Positions 52,787-62,500 of a stretch of 64,000 nucleotides of DNA are shown one piece after another. The stretch comes from Umezawaea sp049997955 (GTDB lineage: Bacteria; Actinomycetota; Actinomycetes; Mycobacteriales; Pseudonocardiaceae): positions 62,001 to 126,000 of the forward strand of contig JAEBDY010000012.1 of NCBI GenBank assembly GCA_049997955.1. The letters are read 5' to 3'. The notes beneath the pieces were generated by a model that was not told the origin of the DNA, did not search any database, and saw nothing but the letters and a program-made list of their open reading frames with translations. The translations under genes were made by a program, and so were the position numbers. Each line of letters begins with the position of its first letter. Positions within the stretch are counted from its first letter, which is position 1.

Positions 52787-55700
52787 ATGGGGCCAAGGAC
52801 CTCTCCACGCGGACGTAGCGGGAGAACTGGCAGAAACGCGCTGGTGACGATCGCCGCCACGGTGGTGGTGTTCGGTGGATCGCTGACCTCCGCGTCCACC
52901 GGCTTGGCCTCGCCGTCGCCGGTGCGGGTGGTCGCGGCCGCCGCCGCACCGGTGTCCGTCCTGGTCTTCCACGGCGCCGCCGCCGAGCAGCAGGACCCCG
53001 TCGGCCCCGCGGTCGAGGCCATCCGGGAGATCGGCGCGGCGAACGGCATCGCGGTGCACCAGTCGTCCGACCCCGCCGCGTTCACCAAGGAGAACCTCGC
53101 CCGGCACCGCGGTGTCGTGTTCCTGTCGGCGAACGGCGTGACCCTCAGCCCCGACCAGGAAACCGTTCTGCAGGACTACATGAAGGCGGGCGGCGGGTTC
53201 CTCGGCGTTGCCGACGCCGCCAAGGCGCAGGACCGGTCGACCTGGTTCACCGGCCTGATCGGCACTCGACCGGTCGGCAGCGAGCCCGTGGTCGAGACGG
53301 TGACGGCGAGCGCGGAGAACGCGCCGAACGAGACCAAGGAGAAGCTGACCGACGGCAACCCGAGCACCAAGTGGCTCACCCGCACCCCCACGGGGTGGGT
53401 GGCCTACCGGTTGCGCGCGGCCGCCGCGGCGAAGCGCTACACGCTCACGTCGGCGAACGACATCCAGGGCCGTGACCCGAAGGACTGGACGCTGCAGGGT
53501 TCCGCGGACGGCACGACCTGGACCGACCTGGACCGCCAGACCGGCCAGGTGTTCCCGGAACGCATCCAGACGCGGACGTTCGCCATCGCGGACCCCAAGC
53601 CCTTCCCGCACTACCGCCTGAACATCACGGCCAACTCCGGTGAACCGCTGCTCCAGCTCGCCGACCTGCGCCTGGTCTCCGGGGACCCGCCGCCCACGCC
53701 GGACGTGCACCGGTCCGTGGTGGACGTCCTCGACCGGCAGCACCCCGCGAACGAGGGCCTACCGCTCAAGATCACCCGCTCCGACCGCTGGTACAACTGG
53801 GACCCGAGCCCGGTGGGGACCGTGCACACCCTCGCCCAGGTGGAGGAGCAGCACTACAACCCCGGCCAAGGGGCGAACGGCCCGTTCCACCCGGTCTCCT
53901 GGTGCCGCGACTACGAAGGCGGGCGGTCCTTCTACACCGGCATGGGCCACACCGAGGACAGCTTCCGCGAGGACGCGTTCCGCGGCCACCTGGCCGGAGC
54001 CCTCAAGTGGACGACCGGCCTGGTGCGCGGCGACTGCCAGGCCACCATCGCCTCGAACTACAAGGTCGAGCGGCTGACCGCGGCCAACCAGACCGGTCAG
54101 CTCGACCAGATCGGTGAGCCGCACGGCCTGACCGTCGCCCCGGACGGCACCCTGTTCTACGTCGGCAAGGCGGCCTGCCCGACCGGTCCGGTCGTCGACT
54201 GGGCCGACCCGAAGGTCGGCCTGGGCTGCGGCACGATCCACCAGTACGAACCGGACACCAAGCAGGTCTCGCTGCTGGCGACGCTGCCCGTGATGGGCAA
54301 CCGCGGCAGCGGCACCGAACTGGTCAAGAACGAGGAAGGCCTGCTGGGCATCGAGCCCGACCCGGCGTTCGCCGAGAACGGGTGGCTCTACGTCTACTGG
54401 ATGCCGCACGACACCGTCGACCGGGAGAAGCGGACCGGCAAGCGGACCGTCTCGCGGCTCACCTACGACCGGGCCGCGCAGAAGATCGACCTCTCCACCC
54501 GCAAGGACCTGCTCCAGTGGGAGGTGCAGCAGCACAGCTGCTGCCACGCGGGCGGCGGCATGGACTTCGACGCCAAGGGCAACCTGTACGTGGGTTCCGG
54601 CGACAGCAACTCCTCCCAGGGCTCCCAGGGCTACTCCGGCAACAACTGGACGGCCGAGTGGCAGGGACTGTCCTTCCAGGACGCCCGCCGAACCTCGGGG
54701 AACACCAACGACCTGAACGGCAAGATCATCCGGATCCACCCCGAACCGGACGGCACGTACACGATCCCGCAGGGCAACCTCTTCCCGCCCGGCACGGAGA
54801 AGACCCGCCCGGAGATCTACGTGATGGGCGTGCGCAACATCTCGCGCCTGCAGGTCGACCCGACCACCCAGTGGCTGACCGCCGCGTGGGTCGGTCCGGA
54901 CGCGACCGCGCCGAGCCCGGACCTGGGCCCCGCCAAGTACGAGACCGCGACGATCATCACCGAGGCGGGCAACCACGGGTGGCCCTACTGCATGGGCAAC
55001 AAGCAGCCCTACCGCGACCGGAGCACCACCGACGCGACGAAGCTGACCGGGTGGTACGACTGCGACGCGCCGAAGAACGACTCGCCGCGCAACACCGGTC
55101 TGGTCGACCTGCCGCCGGTCAAGAACAACATGATCTGGTACGCGCCGGACGGCGGCGGCCCGGTCTTCCCGGCTCGCCCCGACGGCAGCGGCGTCCCGAC
55201 CTACAAGGCCGCCGACGCCACCTACACGCAGCCGTACCTGCGCGGTGGCGGCCAAGCGGTGATGTCCGGTCCCACCTACCACCGGGAACTGGTGGACACC
55301 GGCAGCGGTGTCGCCTGGCCGGAGTACTGGGACGGCAAGTGGTTCATCGGTGACCAGTCCAACGGCGCCAACCGGATCGCGGTGACCGTCGACCCGGCCG
55401 GTGTCCCGACCGCCGCTCCACCGGTCTTCGCCGAGTCGCTGCGCTCGATCATCCCCAGCGGCAGCGGCAACGAGCGGCTGCAGAGCTGGATGGACGCGAA
55501 GTTCGGCCAGGACGGCGCGCTCTACCTGCTCGACTACGGGGGAGGGTTCTTCACCCTGCACCCGAACCAGAAGCTGATCCGGATCACCTACCAGGGCGGC
55601 GCGAAAACCCCCGCGCCCGCCGCGACGTCCGTCGCGGTGCACGGCAAACCGCTCACCATCGGCTTCACCGGCTCCCGGTCCGGCGGCGCGTCCTACCGCT

Positions 55701-56752
55701 GGGACTTCGGCGACGGCGCCTCGTCGACCGAGGCCGATCCGCGCCACACCTACGCACGGGTCGGCAGCTACCAGGCCAAGCTCACCGTGACCTACGCGGA
55801 CGGTGAGACCCAGGTCGTGCCGGTCGCCGTGACCGTCGGCTGCGCGGTGTCCGACGACCGCGACACGGTGCGGTTGGGCGATGCGGACTCGGGTGTCGCC
55901 AACAAGTCCGTCGGCGGCGGGTGCACGATCAACGACCTGATCGACGACGAGGGCCAGTGGCCCGACCACGGCGCGTTCGTCCGCCACGTCACGTCCGTCG
56001 CCGACCAGGTGCAACGGGACGGTGTGATCACCGGCCGGGAGAACGGCGCGATCGTCCGCGCCGCGGCGGGTTCGGACATCGGCACGGCGGCCAACACCGG
56101 GTACGAGCCGATCTTCGACGGCACGGCGCAGTCGTTGCGGGGCTGGACGCAGGCCCCGAGCGGATCGTTCTCGATCCAACCGGACGGCTCGCTGAGGTCT
56201 TCCGGTGGGCTGGGCATGCTGTGGTACGACCGGAAGCAGTTCGGCGACTTCTCCGTGCGGTTGCAGTTCCGCGACATGTCGCCGGAAGGCACCCGCGCCA
56301 ACAGCGGTGTGTTCACCAGGTTCCCGGATCCGCGCGTCCCGGTGGCGGAGCGTCCACCCGGCAGCTGCGGAACCACGGGATCGGCACGGACCTCGCCCGC
56401 CTGGGTCGCGATCTACTGCGGGCACGAGATCCAGATCTACGACGGTGAGGCCGGGGAGCCGCAGAAGACGGGATCGGTCTACAACTTCGACCCGAGGACA
56501 CTGCCGCAAGCCGGTGCGACCCCGAAGGCGGTCTGGAACGACTACGAGATCCGGGTCGTCGGGCAGCACTACACGATGATCCGCAACGGCGTGGTGATCA
56601 ACGAGTTCGACAACACGCCGGGCAAGCAGTCGTCCCGGCCGAGCGACCCGCCCACGGACCTGCGGCAGTTCGCCGAAGGCTTCCTGGGGTTGCAGAACCA
56701 CGGCACGAACGACGTGATCGATTTCCGCAACATCCGAGTGCGGTCGCTGTAG
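52787..56752 (+). CDS. Secreted ThuA-discoidin-PQQ sugar dehydrogenase-PKD-DUF1080 protein
   Basis: This 1321-residue exported mosaic opens with a signal region (about 1-50). A ThuA-like glutamine-amidotransferase fold (52-165 and 306-417) is split by an inserted discoidin/F5-8C-like domain (165-305, ENAPNETKEKLTDGNPSTKW). Residues 423-940 are a glucose/sorbosone dehydrogenase propeller (EPHGLTVAPDGTLFYVG, HAGGGMDFDAKGNLYVGSGD), whose PQQ-binding segment is present. A PKD domain at 945-1015 contains YRWDFGDGASSTE. Residues 1018-1099 are a Cys-containing module also found in the next gene. Residues 1103-1321 are a DUF1080/3-keto-glycoside hydrolase-like lectin fold. It probably oxidises or binds a polysaccharide. 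Confidence 0.92.
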   Translation: MGPRTSPRGRSGRTGRNALVTIAATVVVFGGSLTSASTGLASPSPVRVVAAAAAPVSVLVFHGAAAEQQDPVGPAVEAIREIGAANGIAVHQSSDPAAFTKENLARHRGVVFLSANGVTLSPDQETVLQDYMKAGGGFLGVADAAKAQDRSTWFTGLIGTRPVGSEPVVETVTASAENAPNETKEKLTDGNPSTKWLTRTPTGWVAYRLRAAAAAKRYTLTSANDIQGRDPKDWTLQGSADGTTWTDLDRQTGQVFPERIQTRTFAIADPKPFPHYRLNITANSGEPLLQLADLRLVSGDPPPTPDVHRSVVDVLDRQHPANEGLPLKITRSDRWYNWDPSPVGTVHTLAQVEEQHYNPGQGANGPFHPVSWCRDYEGGRSFYTGMGHTEDSFREDAFRGHLAGALKWTTGLVRGDCQATIASNYKVERLTAANQTGQLDQIGEPHGLTVAPDGTLFYVGKAACPTGPVVDWADPKVGLGCGTIHQYEPDTKQVSLLATLPVMGNRGSGTELVKNEEGLLGIEPDPAFAENGWLYVYWMPHDTVDREKRTGKRTVSRLTYDRAAQKIDLSTRKDLLQWEVQQHSCCHAGGGMDFDAKGNLYVGSGDSNSSQGSQGYSGNNWTAEWQGLSFQDARRTSGNTNDLNGKIIRIHPEPDGTYTIPQGNLFPPGTEKTRPEIYVMGVRNISRLQVDPTTQWLTAAWVGPDATAPSPDLGPAKYETATIITEAGNHGWPYCMGNKQPYRDRSTTDATKLTGWYDCDAPKNDSPRNTGLVDLPPVKNNMIWYAPDGGGPVFPARPDGSGVPTYKAADATYTQPYLRGGGQAVMSGPTYHRELVDTGSGVAWPEYWDGKWFIGDQSNGANRIAVTVDPAGVPTAAPPVFAESLRSIIPSGSGNERLQSWMDAKFGQDGALYLLDYGGGFFTLHPNQKLIRITYQGGAKTPAPAATSVAVHGKPLTIGFTGSRSGGASYRWDFGDGASSTEADPRHTYARVGSYQAKLTVTYADGETQVVPVAVTVGCAVSDDRDTVRLGDADSGVANKSVGGGCTINDLIDDEGQWPDHGAFVRHVTSVADQVQRDGVITGRENGAIVRAAAGSDIGTAANTGYEPIFDGTAQSLRGWTQAPSGSFSIQPDGSLRSSGGLGMLWYDRKQFGDFSVRLQFRDMSPEGTRANSGVFTRFPDPRVPVAERPPGSCGTTGSARTSPAWVAIYCGHEIQIYDGEAGEPQKTGSVYNFDPRTLPQAGATPKAVWNDYEIRVVGQHYTMIRNGVVINEFDNTPGKQSSRPSDPPTDLRQFAEGFLGLQNHGTNDVIDFRNIRVRSL

Positions 56753-56760
56753 TCGCCCCC

Positions 56761-56796
56761 GGTCGGCCGGTGCGCTTCCAGGCGCGCCGGCCGACC
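56761..56796 (+). terminator. Hairpin between the mosaic dehydrogenase and cupredoxin genes
   Basis: A 15-base stem (GGTCGGCCGGTGCGC at 56761-56775 against 56782-56796) has one G-U pair and a six-base loop. It starts eight bases after the stop and ends 23 bases before the next start, so it may attenuate rather than separate the two genes. Confidence 0.65.
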
Positions 56797-56819
56797 ACCG
56801 CCCTCAGGAGAGGTGCAGC

Positions 56820-58358
56820 ATGTTTCGACGTTTGATCGCCGGTGCGACGAGCGCCTTGGTGTGGGCCTCGCTGACGGCCGTCATCCCGGCCTCGGCGGTG
56901 GCCGAGCAGCCCGCTCCCGTCCGGATCCAGGAACAGGTCCTGACCTGGACCGCCGACAACGACGTCACGCGCTACAAGTCCGCCCCGACCACGGCCGCGG
57001 CGGGCGTGACGAAGATCGTCTGGGAGAACAGCGAAGCCACCGGCAACACGACGGGCATGCCGCACACCCTCACCTTCGACACCTCGACCGAGGGCTACAA
57101 CCACGACGTCGACCTGAACGTCCTGGCCAACCCGTTCGACGCGCAGAACGGCAAGCACGAGGCCACCGTCACGCTCACCCCCGGCAAGTACCGCTACTTC
57201 TGCGCGATCCCGGGTCACGGAACGATGTTCGGCGAGTTCACCGTCTCGGAGGGCGGCGAGGAGGACACCACCCCGCCGACGGTGTCCGCCAACGTCACCG
57301 GCACCAAGAACGCCGCGGGCGAATTCCTCGGCGACGCCACGGTCACCGTGAACGCCTCGGACGCGGACTCCGGTGTCCAACTCGTCGAGCACGAGGTGGA
57401 CGGCGCCGGGTTCACCCCCTACACCCAGCCGGTTCGCGTCACGGCGGTCGGCGAGCACTCGGTGCGGTTCCGGGCGACGGACCGGGCGGGCAACACCTCC
57501 GAGGTCGGATCGGTGTCGTTCACCGTCGTCGCGCCGCCTTCCGACACCACGCCGCCCGCGGTCACGGCCGAGGTCACCGGAACCAAGGACTCGAACGGTG
57601 ACTACGTCGGCAAGGCCACTGTCACCGTCAACGCCACCGACTCCGGGTCCGGCGTCGAGTTGCGCGAGTACCAGACGCATTCGGGTACCTGGACCGTTTA
57701 CACGGCGCCGTTCGACGTGACCACGGCTGGTTCGCACATGGTGCACTTCCGGGCGACCGACAAGGCGGGCAACGTGTCGCCGGAGGGCATGGTCGGCTTC
57801 ACCGTCGTCGCGCCGACACCGACCGACACCACGCCTCCGACGACGTCCGCCGCGGTGTCGGGAACGAAGACCCCGAGCGGTGACTACGTCGACAAGGCGA
57901 CAGTGACGATCACCGCGACGGACGCGCAGTCCGGAGTGGAGCTCGTCGAGTACGCGCTGGGCAACGGCGGTTGGACGCGGTACTCGGCACCGGTCGCGGT
58001 GAGCGTCGTCGGCACGCACACCGTGCGGTACCGGGCCGTCGACCACGCGGGCAACACCGCGGCGGAGCTGTCGGTGTCCTTCACGGTCGTCGCAGGGGGG
58101 ACGGACGCCTGCCCCGACTCCGACGACCGCCGGACGGTGGTCATCGGGCAGGACGACACCCGCGTCCCGAACGCCGACACCGGGAACGGCTGCACCACCA
58201 GCGACCTCATCGACCAGGACCGCGACTACCCGGACCATGGGACGTTCGTCCGGCACGTCGAACAGGTCACCGAGGCCCTCGTGGCCACCAGCGTGCTGAC
58301 CCGCAGGCAGCAGGGCACCATCGTGCGCGCGGCTTCGCGATCCGACATCGGCAAGTAG
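56820..58358 (+). CDS. Secreted cupredoxin with three Ig-like (OmpL47-type) repeats
   Basis: This 512-residue exported protein has a signal peptide (residues 1-28). Residues 36-143 form a plastocyanin-like cupredoxin: the upstream His in MPHTLTFD and the Cys, His and Met ligands in YRYFCAIPGHGTMFGEFTV define a type 1 copper site. Three repeats of about 92 residues follow, starting near 149, 241 and 336, each opening DTTPP and containing VTVNASDADSGVQLVEHEVD-like and FRATDRAGNTS-like strands. Residues 430-511 repeat the Cys-containing module of the preceding protein. It is a plausible electron carrier for that dehydrogenase. GGAGAGG precedes the start. Confidence 0.9.
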   Translation: MFRRLIAGATSALVWASLTAVIPASAVAEQPAPVRIQEQVLTWTADNDVTRYKSAPTTAAAGVTKIVWENSEATGNTTGMPHTLTFDTSTEGYNHDVDLNVLANPFDAQNGKHEATVTLTPGKYRYFCAIPGHGTMFGEFTVSEGGEEDTTPPTVSANVTGTKNAAGEFLGDATVTVNASDADSGVQLVEHEVDGAGFTPYTQPVRVTAVGEHSVRFRATDRAGNTSEVGSVSFTVVAPPSDTTPPAVTAEVTGTKDSNGDYVGKATVTVNATDSGSGVELREYQTHSGTWTVYTAPFDVTTAGSHMVHFRATDKAGNVSPEGMVGFTVVAPTPTDTTPPTTSAAVSGTKTPSGDYVDKATVTITATDAQSGVELVEYALGNGGWTRYSAPVAVSVVGTHTVRYRAVDHAGNTAAELSVSFTVVAGGTDACPDSDDRRTVVIGQDDTRVPNADTGNGCTTSDLIDQDRDYPDHGTFVRHVEQVTEALVATSVLTRRQQGTIVRAASRSDIGK

Positions 58359-58383
58359 CTTCGTACAGCAGGGGAGAACTCAG

Positions 58384-59358
58384 ATGGCTACACGGACCGC
58401 ATCCACGGTCGCGATCTTGAGCGCCGTCATCACCGCGTCGGTGGTGTTCACGGCCCCGAACGCGAGCGCGGACCTGGTGACGTACTGCGTGGGCAGCGGT
58501 GGACCCGTCACCGTCCCCAACGACCTGTTCGTGCCCGCGGGCGAGTCGTGCTCGCTGCGGGGCACCACGATCACCGGCGACGTGCGCGTCGCCGCGGGCG
58601 GCAACCTGGTGGTCGACGGCGGCACGGTCAACGGCGCGGTCGCCGTCGCGGCCAACGGCTACCTCGACGCGGTCGACACCCGGATCGACGGCGCCGTCAC
58701 CCTGGCGGCCGGGGGCTTCGGCGTCTACCTGAAGAACACCGACGCCGGCGGCGTGGTCCTCCAGCCGAAGGGCTCGACCACCATCGAGGGGTTCCTGTTC
58801 TCCGAGCAGGGGTCGAAGATCGACGGCGGCGTCACCGCGGGCGTCGGCGAGGTCGTCGTGACCGACAGCGAGGTCATCGGCAACGTCAGCACCAACGGGG
58901 CGTACTTCACGGACCTGCACAACGCCTTCGTGGACGGAACGGTGTCCGTGCTGAACAACGCGACCGGCAGTGTGGTCTGCGGCAGCGCGGTCCAGGGCAA
59001 GGCCACGTTCGCGGGCAACGTCGGTGGTGTCCAGGTCGGCCCGAACGGCGGCCTCGACACCTGCGCGTCCGGCGGCTACTTCGCCAGGGACGTCAGCGTT
59101 TCCAACACCACCGGCGGTCGCACGACGCTGGACGACAACATCATCAACGGCGCGCTCGCGCTGACGGCGAACAACCCGGTGGCCGAGGTGGCGACCAACA
59201 ACAAGGTGCGGAACGGGATCACCGGTGACCGGTCCGCGCCGACGGCGTCCAAGGCCGAAGCCGCCGAGCACACCCGCGGCACCGCCCAGCAGCGCGCCAA
59301 GGACCGTCTCGCCCAGGTGGACACCTCCGTTTCGGTGAAGGGCAAAGCTCGACTGTGA
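58384..59358 (+). CDS. Secreted beta-helix protein
   Basis: This 324-residue protein has a signal peptide (VAILSAVITASVVFTAPNA, cut near SAD). The mature part is built of short Gly/Val/Asp repeats (TTITGDVRVAAGGNLVVDGG, TVNGAVAVAANGYLDAVD, TRIDGAVTLAAGG) typical of a right-handed parallel beta-helix or bactofilin-like surface. Four cysteines are spread through it. The C-terminal 50 residues are charged and helical (KAEAAEHTRGTAQQRAKDRL). It begins 25 bases after the cupredoxin stop, with GGGGAG upstream, so it belongs to that operon. No enzyme motif is seen. Confidence 0.75.
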   Translation: MATRTASTVAILSAVITASVVFTAPNASADLVTYCVGSGGPVTVPNDLFVPAGESCSLRGTTITGDVRVAAGGNLVVDGGTVNGAVAVAANGYLDAVDTRIDGAVTLAAGGFGVYLKNTDAGGVVLQPKGSTTIEGFLFSEQGSKIDGGVTAGVGEVVVTDSEVIGNVSTNGAYFTDLHNAFVDGTVSVLNNATGSVVCGSAVQGKATFAGNVGGVQVGPNGGLDTCASGGYFARDVSVSNTTGGRTTLDDNIINGALALTANNPVAEVATNNKVRNGITGDRSAPTASKAEAAEHTRGTAQQRAKDRLAQVDTSVSVKGKARL

Positions 59359-59427
59359 TGGGCGGCTGACGCCGAGCCTGCGTCCGCGCGCGGACCCTTG
59401 AGGTGGAGGAGGGGCCGCCCTCGAACG

Positions 59428-59467
59428 CCGAAGACCCCCGCGGGTCACTTCCCGCGGGGGTCTTCGG
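59428..59467. terminator. Long hairpin between convergent genes
   Basis: A perfect 17-base-pair stem spans 59428-59444 and 59451-59467, with a six-base loop. It lies 69 bases after the beta-helix stop and serves as the end of the secretome operon, and perhaps of the convergent LamG gene too. Confidence 0.85.
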
Positions 59468-59590
59468 TCCGGTGGGTGGTCGTCAGCGGGTCTGGTCCAC
59501 CGGTACCAGACCCGCGATGGCCCCGACGAGGATGCTCGGGTCCACTGCGGACGGTGCGAGGTGGTGTGATGTGGTGCCGATGAAAGGGTG

Positions 59591-62500
59591 CTACGGCGTC
59601 GTGCGCGACCCTGTCGAGTAGTGGCTCGCCACGGTGGCCGCCGAGAGGACCGTCGAGTACACCGAGACCTCGTCCAACGCGCCGGTGAAGTAGCCGCCGG
59701 AACTCGCGGTGCCGGTGGCGATGACCGCCCCGATCCCGAAACCGTAGCCGTCCATCACGGTCGCGCGGGTCGCGGCCACCGAACCGACCGCCACGCCGTC
59801 CACGTACACGGTGATGGTGCTGCCGTTGTAGGTCTTCACGACCTGGTGCCACGCCCCGTTGGCGACCGACGAGGGCAACGTGAACACCTTGTCGTCGCCG
59901 GATCCCCACGCGGTCATCGAGGTGCCGCCCGCGTTGAGCCACAGGCCGAACTCCTGGCTGGTGCCCACCGAGCCGTAGCTGAACAGGACCTGCCTGGCCG
60001 AGCTCGACGTCTTGAACCACATCTCCACCGAGCGGACCGCGGAGCCGACCGGGATCCCGGTGGAGCCGGTGACCTGGACGTGGTCGTTGACGCCGTCGAA
60101 CTGGGCCGCGGTGTTCCCGTCGCCCACGATCGCGCCTGCCACGCCCCTGGTCCCGCCGTTCACGTAGTCGCCGACGTTGCCGCTCTTGCTGTTCGCGGCC
60201 CTCGGGTAGGTCGCCGGGGTCACCTGGAAGTTGTCGAAGTGCAGCCCGGTCGAGTCGGTCTTGACCGCAGGGCCACCGCCTTCGTCGCCGTCCATGATCC
60301 CGGCCCTGCCCGCGGCGGTGAACGGCGAGGTCGCGTCCGTGGCCGACAGCAGTTGCACGCCGTTGACGAAGAGCTTGAGCGACGTGCTCGTGGTGCCGCT
60401 CATCTGCAACCGGATCCGGTGGGTCTGCCCGGCGACCATGTCCGGCTGCACGGACGTCGTGGCCAGCCAGCTCGCCGCGCCGCCCGACCACTTCACGATG
60501 TTCCACGTCTTGTCGGTCTCCCAGCGGGCCAGGTAGAAGGCGCCGGTGGTGGTGTTCAGCCGCCCCAGCACTCCCGCCGCGTCACCGGTCAGCGCGCTCT
60601 TGACGTGGAGATCGGCCTCGACCGAGTAGTCGGGACTGCTCGGGGTGCCGCTCGCGCGGTCGATCGAGTAGCCGGTCCCGTTGCGGCGCAAGCGGTTCTC
60701 CGAGCTGATCTGCTCCGTGGTCGACGTGCCGCCCTGGTGCGTCCAGGTCGCGCCGGTCTCACCGGTGTGGCTGGTGAGCGGGGTCGCGGTGGCACCGGTG
60801 AACGAGTCCGAGGAGACCAGCGCGGCGGCGCTCTCGCCGAGCCGCCAGTAGTCGACGAGGCCGGCGGTGGTGGTGACCGCGTCCAGGTACGTCGTGATCT
60901 TGAGGACGTTCGCGCTGGTGGCGGTGTGCTGGTTGCCGACCTGGTCGGAGACGACGTACCGGTACTGGTAGCAGTTCCCGGTCGGCGCGGTGTCGGCGAA
61001 CGGCGACGTCGGGTTGGTGGCGATGGTCGAGAACGATCCGAAGGTGCCGCACGTGCCACCGGTGAGGGTGGCGGAAGCCCTTTGCAGCAACCGGGTTCCG
61101 ATGCCCGACCCGGCGTCCGTACCGGTCGTGAAGCTGACGGTCGCGTTCCCGGCGCCGTCGGTGTAGGTCACGGTGCCCGCGCTCGGGGCGGTGTCGTCCA
61201 CGGCGAGGGGGAACGTCGCGGCGGCCGAGGTCCCGGTGGCGTTGTTGGTCGCGGTGACCCCCGCGGTCCCGGGCGCGGCGGGCGTGCCGGTCCACGAGTA
61301 GGTGCGCACGCCGAGCGCACCGGGCGTCGAGGTCCAGCCGGAGCCGAGGGTCGGGAAGGTGTAGGCGGCGATGCCGGACGCGGCGTCGGTCGCGCTCGCG
61401 GTGGTGGTGAACGTCCCGGAACCCGAGCGGTAGTGCAGAGTGCCGTTCCAGTAGCTGTTGGTGAGCGCCGAGAAGGCCACCGTCGGGGTGGTCGGGGCGG
61501 TCGTGTCCACCTTGACGTCCGGGCTGCTGTAGGTGGTGGTGTAGCCCAGCGTGTCGGGCACCAGGTACTGGTAGCGGTAGCAGGCCTGGTCGGTGACGAC
61601 GTCGTTCTTCGGCGAGGTCGGGTCGGTGCCGATCTGGGTGTAGCCGCCGAACGTCCCGCAGACGCCCGCGGTCAGCGTGGCGGTCGACCGCTGGAGCTGG
61701 GCCCCGGTGGTCGCCACGCCGTTCGGGTCGGTTCCCTTGGCCAGCACCAGGTTCAGCGAGGTCGAGGTCGAGTAGCGGGAGCCGGTGCCGACGAGTCCGG
61801 CCGCGTCGACGGAGCCCCCGGTCGGGCCGGTGAGGACGGCCGCGCCCATCTGGTGGTGCTGGGTGACGGTCGACTGGTTCATCGCGTTGGTGTAGAAGGA
61901 GACCTCGTCGATCACACCGGTGAAGAACCCGCCCGCGTTCGTGTCGAGCGTGTTGAGCGCCGCGCCGATGGTGAAGCCGAACTGGTCCAGCACCGTCGCA
62001 CGGGTGGCGGCCTGCGCGGGCAGCACGACGCCGTCGACGTAGAGCCTGAGCGACGTGCCGTCGTAGGTGTGCACGACGTGGTGCCAGGCGCCGTTGGTGA
62101 CCCCAGCGCTCAACTGGAACACGTTGTCCGCTCCGCCGCCCCAGCCCCAGGAGGTCATGGAGGTGCCACCGGCGTCGATCCACAGGCCGAACTTCGCGTT
62201 CGGCGCGAGCGAGCCGTAGTCGAACAGCACCTGGCGCGTCGTCGCGCTCGTCTTGAACCACAGCTCGACCGACCGCGCGGCCGCTCCGGTCGGCAGCCCG
62301 GTCGAGCCGGTGACCTGGACGTGGTCGTTGACGCCGTCGAACTGGGCCGCGGTGTTCGAGTCACCGGTCAGCGCGCCCGCCACGCCGAGCACGACGCCGT
62401 TCTTGTGGTCACCGGTGTTGCTGCCCTTGCTGTCCGCGGCCCGCGGGTAGGTCGACGGCGTGACCTGGAAGTTGTCCAGGTGCAGGCCGGTGGCGTCGGA

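Noticed and set aside
53759..56701. 980-codon open frame antisense to the mosaic dehydrogenase
   Set aside because: Composition is that of a shadow frame (Arg/Val/Asp runs) and the opposite strand carries unmistakable domains.
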